A stretch of DNA of 64,000 bases from Rehmannia glutinosa (taxonomy: Eukaryota; Streptophyta; Magnoliopsida; Lamiales; Orobanchaceae): the NCBI GenBank assembly GCA_016081115.2, contig CM071928.1:60581950-60645949 (forward strand). Reading direction: 5' to 3'. The notes under the pieces were generated by a model, which did not search any database, had not been told where the DNA came from, and saw only the letters and a program-made list of their open reading frames with translations. Each line of letters opens with the position of its first letter. Positions within the stretch are counted from its first letter, which is position 1. This document shows positions 10,225-19,776 of the stretch, one piece after another. Made by a program: the position numbers and the translations under genes.

Positions 10225-10455
10225 AAAAATAGAAATTGCAATAAAATTTATAGTCTAGGTGGTAAAGTGCAACAACTTTAAAGTTTAGAGGGTAAATTGA
10301 AAACCAACTATCATGAAACTAGGGGTAAATTCGGAATTTTAGGCAAAGTGTAAAATTACGCAAAGTTGAGGGGGTTAAGTGTAACGTTTTAAAGTTCGTA
10401 TGGCAAAGTGTAAAAGTTCGAATAGTTTGGGGGGTTAAAGGTATTTATCCCCGTT
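10225..10455 (-). repeat. Right arm of the diverged inverted repeat around the endogenous virus
   Basis: Its reverse complement aligns with 485-715 over about 230 bp (blocks cgttataa, gataaatac, ttacactttgcc, tttattgca). The inner end stops about 30 bp from the viral primer site. See the left arm for interpretation. Confidence 0.7.
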
Positions 10456-10870
10456 ATAAATTATAACGTGGTAATATGTTGTCACGTTATGTGCATAATG
10501 TTACAACATATATCACGTTATATATATAATGTGGTAATTGTTCGTCTTCTATATATCGTTATAAAGTTATATCAAGTTATATATATAAATGTTGTCACGT
10601 TATGAAAACGTTTCATCTCCCAACCCACGTTATAATTAAATCACGTTATATATATAGTGTGATATAGATTATCACATTATAAACATAACGTGACAACATA
10701 TATCACGTTATAATATATAACATGATATAGGTTATCACGTATATATCACGTTATGTATTATAACGTGATATAGGTTGTCACATTATAATCATAACGTGAT
10801 AACCTATATCAAGTTATATGCATAACGTGATATAAGCTGTCACGTTATGATTATAACGTGACAATCTTTC
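10455..10870. repeat. TA-rich palindromic repeat array (right flank)
   Basis: Same kind of degenerate palindromic units (cacgttatatataacgtg) as at 180-440. Near 10,591-10,632 it contains a direct copy of the 428-470 sequence: cacgttatgaaaac, then tttcatctcccaacccac. Confidence 0.8.
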
Positions 10871-11089
10871 ATCTTCCCCACCACGCTTCGTCTTCCCCAT
10901 CATCGTCTTCCCCAAAACCCTCAATACTAGTCAACCGAATCAATATAATGTTATCCCAAATCAACTAACAACAAATTATCAAAATCAAATCCCTAAATCC
11001 CTAATATTTCAATAATCAAATAATCAACAAACCTAAACCCTAAGTATGAAATAAAAAAGAAAGCCCCTAAAATATCTAATCTCTTCATC

Positions 11090-11232
11090 GGTGGAAGAGG
11101 CGGAGGCATCAACGGCGGGGGCGAAGGAAGTGGCATCATCGCGGTGGGGGGAGGGACGGGGTCATTGCGGCGGGGCGAATCTCCAGCAACAATGGCGTCG
11201 ACGGTGGGGAGATTATGTGGCTCTTCCATCAC
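11090..11232 (-). CDS. Possible proline-rich first exon (hypothetical)
   Basis: A GC-rich island in AT-rich surroundings encodes, on the minus strand from an ATG at 11,232, an N-terminal segment rich in Pro and Met (PPLMPPPLPPMKRLDILG) with gene-like codon use. A donor could lie beyond 11,050. It could be the first exon of a minus-strand gene whose later exon is at 1-99, or a gene fragment carried by a transposon. There is no family match. Confidence 0.2.
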
Positions 11233-11521
11233 GGTATGAAATTTTGAACTCTCTTCTCTTCCTCATGATATGAATTTGATTTTGAATTTTTTTTGGTAAA
11301 GTGAAAAGTGAGAGTGTGAAAGTGAAAGATGAAGAAAAGAAAATAATAACTGAAAGTGTAACTGAGGGGTATTTCGGTCATTTTAGGTATAAAAGTGGTG
11401 TTTTAGAAAAGGTGGGTAGAAAAAAGTTTTTCTTATCCATAGTAGTGGCAATTCAAATATAAATTGTTCTTAGTTTTCGGCCAAGTTCACCTCCTCTAAA
11501 TGAATATTTCCACGGCATATA

Positions 11522-12814
11522 TTGTTGTAGCAACCTTATATAACGGCCCAATTAGAAAAAGAAAACGTTCTATATAACATAGAGGATTTTCGTATTTAAA
11601 CCCCAAATTTTAATAAGGGGAAATTACACAAAATACCCTATCTTTGCACAAATCCCGATTTTACTAACATCTCACATTCCTACCTTTTTGTTTACTTTTT
11701 GTACTTTCTTTTTTAATTTTTTTCTCTCATTTACGCTGCAGCCCTTTCTTGTCCAATTGTTCAATCAACTCCCTTCCTCTCTCTCTCTCCACTCGACGTT
11801 TGATTTTTCCTTTGTATGTCCACCATTATTGGGTTGTTTTCTCTTTGATTCCTGTAACTTCTTGTTCAAAATCAAGACCTAGTTTCTTCATCTTCTAAAA
11901 AGAAAGATAAAAATTGTCGATGTTGATGAAAAACAAGTTGTTAAGGAAAAATCATCCAAAAAAAAAGTTGTTGGATTTAGAGCGTTGATCTTTCTTTGAG
12001 GTATGGTGTTCCTTTATATTCTTTGGATTTATTTTGTTATTTATGGTTTCTATGGATTTTTGTTTTTTTCGTTTTACGTGTTGTTTTTACATTTGTGTTT
12101 CATTGTTGTTTTTACATTTGTGTTTCTATCTTTGTTGATCTCTTGTTTTTATTATTTTTCAAATTTTTCGTATAAGATGTATTGTTTATTTTTTGTTTCT
12201 TTATTGTTTCTTTGTTGTTTCTTGTTGTTTTATTTGAAATATGAAAGAAACATAATTGAAATAATATGAAACAATGTCCTGTTTTCTTCTTCTATTTGTT
12301 GATTTTTTGTTCCTGTATGTTTTTCTTCTTTTTCCTGATCTGCAGTCCGATTCTTCTCCTTTTGTGCTCGAAAAGATATTTTCTCCTTGTTCTTCTCCTT
12401 CGCACTATGTTTGCGCACTTGTTCTGGCTGTTGCGTTTCGGATCTCTAATTGGTGCTCTATTTTTTCGTTTTTAGGTGGTTATTTTATGAGTAGCGTATT
12501 GTGTGGGAAGGATAGAGCTTGGAGCGTATTTGGTGGAATGTGAGACCGGGCAGAGTATTGTTATGTAATATTTATTAAAAGTCAGTATTTTGCAGGGTTT
12601 TGTACTAAATTGGTGGGCATTTTGTCATTTTCCCTTTTAATAACTTAGTTCAATAACTATTAAACCAATTGACCCAGGCCACTTTGATGTAGCAACCCTA
12701 TATAACGGCCCAAATAGAAAAAGAAAACGTTATAAGAAACGTAGAGGATTTTCGTATTTAGAGCCCGAATTTTAATAACAACTTAGTTCAATAACTATTA
12801 ATCCAATTGACCCA
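11522..12814 (+). repeat. Tandem duplication of a ~135-bp segment, split by a transposon
   Basis: Segment A (tagcaacc...tataacggccca...ttttaataa) occurs at 11,522-11,616 and 12,690-12,778, about 88% identical by eye. Segment B (cttagttcaataactatta...ccaattgaccca) occurs at 12,644-12,685 and 12,782-12,814. The order A-B-A-B shows one tandem duplication. A Mutator-like element later entered the first copy at the A/B junction, and a SINE entered the second B. Confidence 0.75.
11617..12634. mobile_element. Mutator-like non-autonomous element (9-bp TSD ttttaataa)
   Basis: Ends are GGGGAAATTACACAAAATACCC and, in reverse complement at the right end, GGGAAAATGACAAAATGCCC, with similarity extending about 50 bp inward. 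An exact 9-bp duplication, ttttaataa, lies at 11,608-11,616 and 12,635-12,643. Nine bp is the Mutator signature. The interior is T-rich with no transposase, so it is a non-autonomous copy of 1,018 bp. Confidence 0.8.
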
Positions 12815-13267
12815 ACCAGGTGGCTTAGCCCACCTGGCCACCACAAGCAATTGTGGGATGGAGGGTTCAAATCCCTGCTCCATCAAATTGTTTGTGGGGT
12901 GGAGGTCGGGGTTCATATTCTGCTCCATCAAATTGCTCCCGGGGGCATATCTCACGCGAGTTGTGAAGATTTGGTGGGAACTCATCTTGAATAGCATCCG
13001 TGTGGGTTCGATTCGGGAGAGATCGTTATTAGTAGATTGGGGGTCAATATAATTGTTCTCTTTACCTCGAGGATCTCGGTTGCGCGTCGCCGCCAGACCC
13101 GTCAGGCTTAACATCGTCGTGCATCCCACTTCGCTTACTTTGGCGGCAATGAGACCCCGTCGAGAACATCGGTCAATGCGTGCGCATCTCGCGGTTTACC
13201 TTGGCAGCAAATGAATGAGGAGGCGGAGAAATGTCGCTCGGCGTAGTCGGGCGTAAGCGCGAAAAAG

Positions 13268-13299
<32 letters not shown>
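12815..13299 (+). mobile_element. tRNA-derived SINE with poly(A) tail (17-bp TSD)
   Basis: A 485-bp insert ends in about 27 A residues and is flanked by an exact 17-bp duplication, ttaatccaattgaccca, at 12,798-12,814 and 13,300-13,316. Near its 5' end are a pol III A box-like sequence (TGGCTTAGCCCACCTGG, 12,821-12,837) and a consensus B box (GGTTCAAATCC, 12,864-12,874). A second B-box-like copy (GGTTCATATTC, 12,910-12,920) suggests two tRNA-like heads. It has no coding capacity and would use LINE proteins in trans. Confidence 0.85.
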
Positions 13300-13304
<5 letters not shown>

Positions 13305-13556
13305 CCAATTGACCCAGCTCACTTTCTATCCTGTCCCACAAAAAAGAATATCTTACTCCAAACATTACCAGAAAATAAAATCTCGTAATAATCATATTCT
13401 CTGGTCTGCAAAGTCGGCGCAAACCACCATATATATAAATATAATTCTGCATACCAATTTGTTTTTAAGTTATTCATCATCGTTTTTTTCCAGCTCGAAT
13501 TTATCCCCAGAAAAAGGAAATCACAGTACCAAATTTCCCCCATAAAATATTCGGAA

Positions 13557-14925
13557 ATGGAGGCCCTGACCACCACCGCCGGCGCCGTTTCGCTGCCGAT
13601 GTTCTCCCCAAATAAATCCAGAGGCGCTTCTTTCCGGCGACACCTCCGCTTTTCCACTTCCCCTAAAAGTCAGCCATCCCTTGCACTTTAACCCTCCATC
13701 TTTTCGATTATTTGGATTTCTAACCCCCTTTTTCTTCTCTGTTTTGCAGATGATAGTAACAGTAGTAACACCAACAGCGAGCCCGATCCCAACTCCGATT
13801 CTTCCGAATTTTCGCTCGTTCCCATTCTCAGAAATCGTACCCTTTCGAAGGCAAGACTTATTTGTGTTTTACTCTTCTATTTTTCTTTTTCTTTTTCTTT
13901 TTTTTTTATAATTTTATAGTTTTCAAAATTCCTTGCGCTCGCTTTTGTCAATTGATTTTGATAATTTTGGTTCAAAATTGGTTCATGCTTAACAGTTTAG
14001 CTTCAATTTTTTTCTATCTCGTTTTATAAGCTCAAAATTTCATTGAGTTCTTCGTTTTTCAGGATGCAGCGATGGGGCTGGTTTTAAGTGCGGCCAACGT
14101 GAGAGGATGGACAACCGGGTCCGGTATGGAAGGTCCACCCATGCCACCAGCATCGGACCCTGACTCGGGTACGGAGCGTGTGTCCACGTTCCCATGGTCA
14201 CTCTTCACTAAATCCCCACGGCGCCGGATGCGCGTGGCTTTCACGTGCAACGTCTGTGGCCAGCGCACCACACGCGCCATCAATCCACATGCCTACACCG
14301 ATGGCACCGTCTTTGTCCAGGTACATAAATATTAATACTTGTCTGATACTGGAATTTGTATATTTATGAATCCCTAATTTAAATTGCACTTTGCCCTCCA
14401 AACCGCTTTCTGCACTTTTTACCCCATGAACCAACCAGAAGTTGACATGTTCGGCTCATGATTGGTTCGAGTCAGCTTCTAGGGGTAATTGCAAAATGTT
14501 CAAAGTTAGACTAGCAAAAGAAATTTTTCCAAAATTTAGTAGGGAAAGTGCAAAACTCGCAATAGTTTGACAGCCAAAATGCAATTATCTCTTGAAACTA
14601 TTTATTATGTGGTTTAGTGTGTTATTCAAGCACCTTTTAACAGACGAAGTAAATTATTCATTGTAATCAAAGCTTTCAGAAAACTAGGCATTTATTCAGC
14701 GCAAATGGTATTTAGAATTACATTTTTACTTATGGGGTTCTCTTTGTTTTTGGTTAGTGTTGTGGGTGCAATATATTCCATAAACTGGTGGACAATTTGA
14801 ATCTGTTCCACGAGATGAAGTGCTATGTGAATTCGAGCTTCAATCCGAACCCAAATGATGATATGAGCTTCAAGTATTTTGACTTGGATGAGGACAACAA
14901 TGATGATATATTTCCACTCTTGTGA
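13557..14925 (+). CDS. DNL/Zim17-type zinc-ribbon protein, organelle-targeted
   Basis: Four exons by splice-site and frame reading: 13,557-13,668, 13,750-13,850, 14,063-14,320 and 14,758-14,925, giving 212 residues. The N-terminus is rich in Ser, Thr, Ala and Arg and low in acid, as in a plastid or mitochondrial transit peptide; an acidic Asn/Ser/Asp linker follows. The C-terminal half holds the zinc ribbon: CNVC at the end of exon 3 and CCGC at the start of exon 4, followed by the hallmark HKLVDNL (DNL) motif. Zim17/HEP-type proteins keep organellar Hsp70 soluble and active; that role here is inferred from family. All frames join without stops. The intron after exon 2 has a GC donor (AAG|GCAAG). 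A MITE lies in intron 3. Confidence 0.85.
14381..14587. mobile_element. MITE-like foldback element in intron 3 of the zinc-ribbon gene
   Basis: The ends AATTGCACTTTGCCCTCCAA and, reversed, AATTGCATTTTGGCTGTCAA form terminal inverted repeats of about 45 bp containing ttgcacttt blocks. The internal repeats resemble the arms around the endogenous virus, so both may belong to one superfamily. I could not fix a target duplication. Confidence 0.5.
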
Positions 14926-15507
14926 AAGGTGACAAATGTTGTGAACTTAATATAGAGAAATTGTATTATATATTGATGTACATTCTAATGCTCTGGTAGG
15001 ACTGTATTTTAGTGCTTAGTTGTAAATAGGGATTTGACTATGGTAATGGCTGAATAATTAGTGGAAGACTTGTGTAGAGTATAAACTTTGGCAATTTATG
15101 TACATTGGTTGCTCTGATATCTGATTAAGTATGTGATTGTCCATCTTAATAACACGATAGAATGACACGATGATTGAGGAAATGAAATACAACGCCTTTG
15201 TTTAGCCCTCATTTGCCAAAAAACGAGTCCTCATATGAAGTGTTGTTAGTTGTGGAAAATTGCCTGCGAGTATTCATTTTACTGTTTTGGTAAGTGACTG
15301 TTTTTTTTTTTTTGGGAAGACGAGTGACTGCTGTTTTGGGAGAAGTATTTGGGTGTGGGGGTGAGAGAGATTTGACGTGATGGTATTGTATAATTTGTAT
15401 TGAAAACATTGCTGAGTTACCTTTCGGATGGTTTTGCATTTGGAAGAAACTCATCTTCTCTGATGTTTGTTATGTTCAATAGTCTGTGAAGTAGAAAAAA
15501 GATATTG
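14926..15507. other. 3' flank of the zinc-ribbon gene; no other feature seen
   Basis: Contains the presumed 3' UTR. An open frame on the minus strand at 15,209-15,454 lacks any recognisable domain and looks like chance. Confidence 0.4.
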
Positions 15508-15903
15508 ACGGGGTTTAGTTGAGCTTATAAGCTCTTCCAAACATGTTATTAAGTTGTTTGAAAGCTTATAAGATGTTTAAAACTGTTTGCTATTTTTTTT
15601 TTAATATCTTATAAGCTCCCAAAATAAGATGTTGGGAGCTTATAAGCCGTTTTAAAACAATTAGGTATCCCCTTGTTTTCAAAATAAGATATTATTATAA
15701 CAATCTCCTTTAACTTTGACCATTTTAATTATAAAATTGTCATTACTAACATCTTGCAAGTACTTTCATCTATTTTGTTCAAATTCTTTAACAATTTATT
15801 TTCAAAATAAGATGTTATATTTTATAAAGTCTTAAAAATATCATATAAGATGTAGGAGCTAAGGAGTTTGTGGGATATTTTAAATAAGCTCACTAAATAC
15901 CCT
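15508..15903. mobile_element. MITE-like palindromic element
   Basis: The left end gggtttagttgagcttataa and the reversed right end gggtatttagtgagcttatt are inverted copies, and the interior repeats the word gcttataag/cttataagc. It is AT-rich and non-coding. The target duplication is not resolved, so the superfamily is open. Confidence 0.5.
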
Positions 15904-16329
15904 CTTAATTACAAGTTAAAAGGGATTGGCACCACATTTGTGCCTAATGGTACTTGGGAGGTATACCACAATAAGATTGCATTTTGAAATTATGACAATT
16001 GCCAAAAAAATTGTCCCAATGTCTCTGGCAGCAGAGTAAGATTCTCTATAATTTGAAAACGAATTATGAGCATTCCTGTAGGCTGTAGCTACTCGATGTT
16101 TTTTAACTCGACCGATTGGTTAGACCGATTAAACCAGAACTGCTATAACACACGCCCGGCTCAGAATCAAACATGTGGCAAGAAACCCTTGGTACCGGTT
16201 GAAAACCAAATCGACCCTTGAGCTCTTGAACGTTCAAAATTTTTTTTTCCAAAGTGAACAAAAAAATAACTAAGAAAATAACAGACTGAACCTTTCCAAC
16301 GCACAAGACTAACTAGAAAAGGAGTAAAA
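15904..16329. other. Intergenic, no feature recognised
   Basis: No coding signal, repeat end or RNA gene seen between the MITE-like element and the target duplication of the Copia element at 16,330. Confidence 0.4.
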
Positions 16330-16334
16330 TTAAT

Positions 16335-16610
16335 TGTTGAAGTTGATAACAAGAATCAACAATAAATCTGTAAAGTAATTCACTTCACAGCAAAATTTAG
16401 AAGAAGGAGAAAGTACTTTTGATAAATTGTAAATTGCTTAGTTACTGATACATGAGGGATGTTAATCCATTTATACAAATCATTTAGAGATGTTTAATCT
16501 CATCCATCTATTTTCACTATGAAATCTAAGGTGCAAAATGTAAACTAACTTAACTGAATATACCTAACTTAACTAACTAACAGTTATGAATTTGGTTTTG
16601 ATTCTTGACA
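16335..16610 (-). repeat. 3' LTR of Copia element A
   Basis: 276 bp, nearly identical to 29,451-29,730. Directly inside it, plus-strand cccccccacaag (16,611-16,622) is the polypurine tract (CTTGTGGGGGGG on the minus strand) adjoining the LTR. Confidence 0.9.
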
Positions 16611-16836
16611 CCCCCCCACAAGCGGAGCATGGATGTCAATCATGCCGAGCTTGAGAATGATTTCTTGAAATGTATTTGGAGGTAAAGGCTTAGTCATGAG
16701 ATCAGCCAATTGTTGAGTTGCAGGAATATGGACTACTTTGATGAGGCCTTGTTGAATCTTTTCTCTCACAAAGTGACAGTCTAGTTGTATATGCTTGGTC
16801 CTTTCATGGTGGCAAGCATTTTGTGAAATGCAGTAT
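16611..16836 (-). pseudogene. RNase H C-terminus of Copia element A
   Basis: The minus strand reads YCISQNACHHERTKHI and later HIPATQQLADLMTKPLP, the conserved end of Copia RNase H. The frame is separated from its upstream part (near 25,205) by the nested element. An in-frame stop-free piece covers 16,769-16,584. Confidence 0.8.
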
Positions 16837-16837
16837 G

Positions 16838-18094
16838 TGTTAGATAAATGTTTTTTTCATGATTTTGATGATTTTGTTCAAATGAGTTTTTATACCAAAA
16901 CAATGTCCCTAAATGTTGTCCCAACACTTCCGATCGATCTAAAATGTGTTTACTATTTTTCGGAGTATTTCTTGAAGTTTATATTCGATTTAAAATTGGA
17001 CAACACTTTTGTTTCAGTTCGACCAGAGTCGCCCTATAGGCAACCCGCACTGAGTTGAGTTTTGAAACAGAAAATGGGGCGTAAGAGAAAATGGGGAGAG
17101 CGGCCAGGTCGACCAGTGGGCGGCCGGTGAGGCGGCCGTCGACCACCACCGGGCGGCCGTGCACAGGGAGTGCCCTCTCATATGCGGACTTCTCTTTTTG
17201 ATTTTCTATCAACCCCAACCGGTCAAGACCAAGGGCGACCGGTCGAACCCCCTTGACCGGTCCCCCAATGTAAAAATTCGCAGAAATTCAATTTCAATCT
17301 TATCTCTATGCGACCGTCGAACCCCCTGTTTATCGAAAACTATCCGTTGCATTTTCGAATGACTTTTCCCTATTTTGTGGGATTGATTTCTAACAGACTA
17401 TATTGATGATTTTAAATGGTTTCTTTTGCGGCAAATCACTCCCCGAGGAGGAGCCATGTCCGGAAATCAAAGCCAAGACCTCTCCTATAAATAGAGGCTT
17501 CATTCAAGCAACAAAATATAACACTCCATACAAGCAAAGAGCAAACAAAGCAAACACTTTCATATATCTTGTTGTATTAGCCTTAGCACTTTCACTTGCA
17601 CAAATTTGAGGTCTAGGCTTTCAATTCTTGATTACACTTGTACTCATATTGTATCAATCATTATTGAGTTGTAATCTTGATTTTGGTCATCATTCAACAC
17701 AAGACATCCTTGTGAGTATTCTTGTGGTAAGAATACACTTTGGGTGATCTAGGTGATAGGTGTTTGAAGGTTGTGGTAATCTTCAAAGGTGTTGTAAGAG
17801 GATTGTGGTAATCCTCAAGGTGGTGTAAGAGGGTTGTGGTAATCCTCAAGGTGTTGTATTAATTTTTGGTAAATTAATAATATCTTTTTTTCTTTTTGAA
17901 ATCCATCCCTGGATATCTTTGGGGTGGTAGAGGATTAGGCCCTAGGTGGTTGAACCTCTTTAAATCGACGAGTGTTGTTTAATTTCCGCATTTACATTCT
18001 CGTCTTTGTTTGATTATTCGAAAAAGAGGGCAAAATCTGAAAAACCCGGATAATCTATTCACCCCCTCTAGATTATCGTAGCCACTGACTAACA
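16838..18094 (+). repeat. 5' LTR of element B
   Basis: Ends TGTTAG...CTAACA. It contains a TATA box (TATAAATA at 17,486-17,493) and GC-rich palindromes of the type CGACCGGTCG. The primer site follows at 18,095. Confidence 0.85.
17486..17493 (+). promoter_or_regulatory. TATA box in the 5' LTR of element B
   Basis: TATAAATAGAGG, repeated at the same place in the 3' LTR (24,599-24,606) and, on the minus strand, in both LTRs of element D (53,338-53,345; 60,584-60,591). Its conservation across four LTRs supports it as the retrotransposon promoter. Confidence 0.7.
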
Positions 18095-18110
18095 AGTGGT
18101 ATCGTGAGCC
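18095..18110 (+). promoter_or_regulatory. Primer-binding site of element B (mutated)
   Basis: agTGGTATCgtgAGCC follows the 5' LTR. The related element D has TGGTATCAAAGCC at the same place, complementary to initiator tRNA-Met. The present copy carries changes in the middle. Confidence 0.6.
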
Positions 18111-18149
18111 AAACTCTTTGGCTAGCTCGTTCCGTAAAGAGGAAAGATC

Positions 18150-19760
18150 CATTGCTACGAATGACGCTTATCTCACCACCGGCGCCTCCACCAACAAGCC
18201 ACCATTGTTCGACGCCAACAACTACGCATTTTGGAAAGACCGTATGGAGTGCTTTCTACAAGGGCGGGTTTGACATATGGAATGTGGTTATTGAAGGAGT
18301 TGATCAACCAACGAAAAAAATGGAGGATGGCACCTCGGCTCCTAAACCTTTCAAGGAGTTCGATGAAAATGATAAGAAGGCTTTCTCTCTAAACGGTAAG
18401 GCCTTAAATATTTTGCATTGCTCACTTACCGCCACCGAGTACAATCGCATACGAGGCATAAGGTCGGCACATGAGGTTTGGGAAAAATTGGAGACTATAT
18501 ATGAAGGGACAAATAAGGTCAAGCAAGCTAGAAAGACCATGCTTGTTAAAGACTTTGAAAACTTTAACATGTATGATGGTGAAAGCATCTCCAAGATGGT
18601 GGAAAGGCTTGACAACATTGTCAATCCTCTTGTGGCCCTCGGTAAAGTCATCTCCGAGAAGACAAAGTGACTAAGGTATTGAATGCTCTTCCCTACTCAT
18701 GGTCCGAAAAGGTGACGGCAATCACGGAAGCACAAAATCTTGAGACACTCAAGTTTGACGAGCTCATCGGGAACCTCCTCATCTATGAAGTCTATCTCAA
18801 GGAAAGGAAAAATACCAAACCAACCATCAATCAATCGGGTATGCAAAATATTCCTAAAGGTCTTGCTTCCTCTTCTAATAATGCATACTATGATAATGAT
18901 GATGATGATGAGGAGACGGCCGCACTTGTTCGAAAATTTGCAAAATTTGTGAATAAAAATAAAGCAAGAAAACCAAGAGATAATGCTTGCTTTAAGTGCG
19001 GAAAACCCGGGCACTTCATAGCCGATTGCCCAAAACTCAATGAGGAGGAACAAAGAAAAAGAAGCCTTTTCCGAAAAGAAGGCTCTAAAATGCGGATGTC
19101 AAAACTTGGGATGAGCTACTCGAGACATCCGACGAGGAAGGTGAAACCGAACATGGTCTTATGGCTATAGGCGATGAAAATAATGAGTGCGCTCTAACTC
19201 CTCTACCTCCTCCTTAGTTGATGAATTGCAATGTGATTTTGATGAGTTGCAAAATGAATTTCAAAAATTGATTGTTAAATACAAGAGTTTAAAGAAGGAG
19301 CATAAAGAGCTTAAAATAGAAAAGGATAAATTATTTACATCTTATGAGACTCTTGATCATGTTCATGCTATTACCCTTATTCAAATTCAAACTCTTGAAA
19401 CCGAGAAACAAATGCTCACTAATGATATTGATAATTTGAAAAAGGATGTGCATCGTTTTAATTTAAGCACGGATAAGGTTACTAAAATTTTAGATGCACA
19501 AAGAGGTGAGCATTCAAAACAAGGACTTGGTTACAAACCATTTCAAAAAGTCTTTAAGAAAAATAACCAAGGTCCGAATTTTGTACGTGCTAAAAGTGCC
19601 CATAATATTATTTGCTTTTATTGTGGTAAAGTTGGTCACTATGTTAGCAATTGTAAATTGAAGAACAATTTTAGCTTTGTTTGGAGACCCAAAGGTCTCA
19701 AGGCTAACCCCATGGACCCCAAAACTATAGGGTACCTAAAATGGTTCGTTTGTAGGTAAT
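18150..19760 (+). pseudogene. Gag of element B (frameshifted)
   Basis: Pieces at 18,104-18,670, 18,667-19,170 and 19,187-19,759 align in order with the Gag of element D. They cover an N-terminal FWKDRMECFLQG-type region, a UBN2-type core (VWEKLETIYEG), and two zinc knuckles, CFKCGKPGHFIADC near 18,990 and CFYCGKVGHYVSNC near 19,613, the second after a coiled-coil stretch. Gag packages element RNA into virus-like particles. Three or more frameshifts break it. Confidence 0.8.
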
Positions 19761-19776
19761 AGGCGCTACAACAACC

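Noticed and set aside
12003..12543. Overlapping open frames rich in Phe, Leu and Ser on the plus strand
   Set aside because: They lie in T-rich filler of a Mutator-like element; hydrophobicity comes from base composition and no domain is visible.
12821..12874. A box and B box suggesting a tRNA gene
   Set aside because: No cloverleaf closes, and the segment has a poly(A) tail and a 17-bp target duplication, so it is a SINE.
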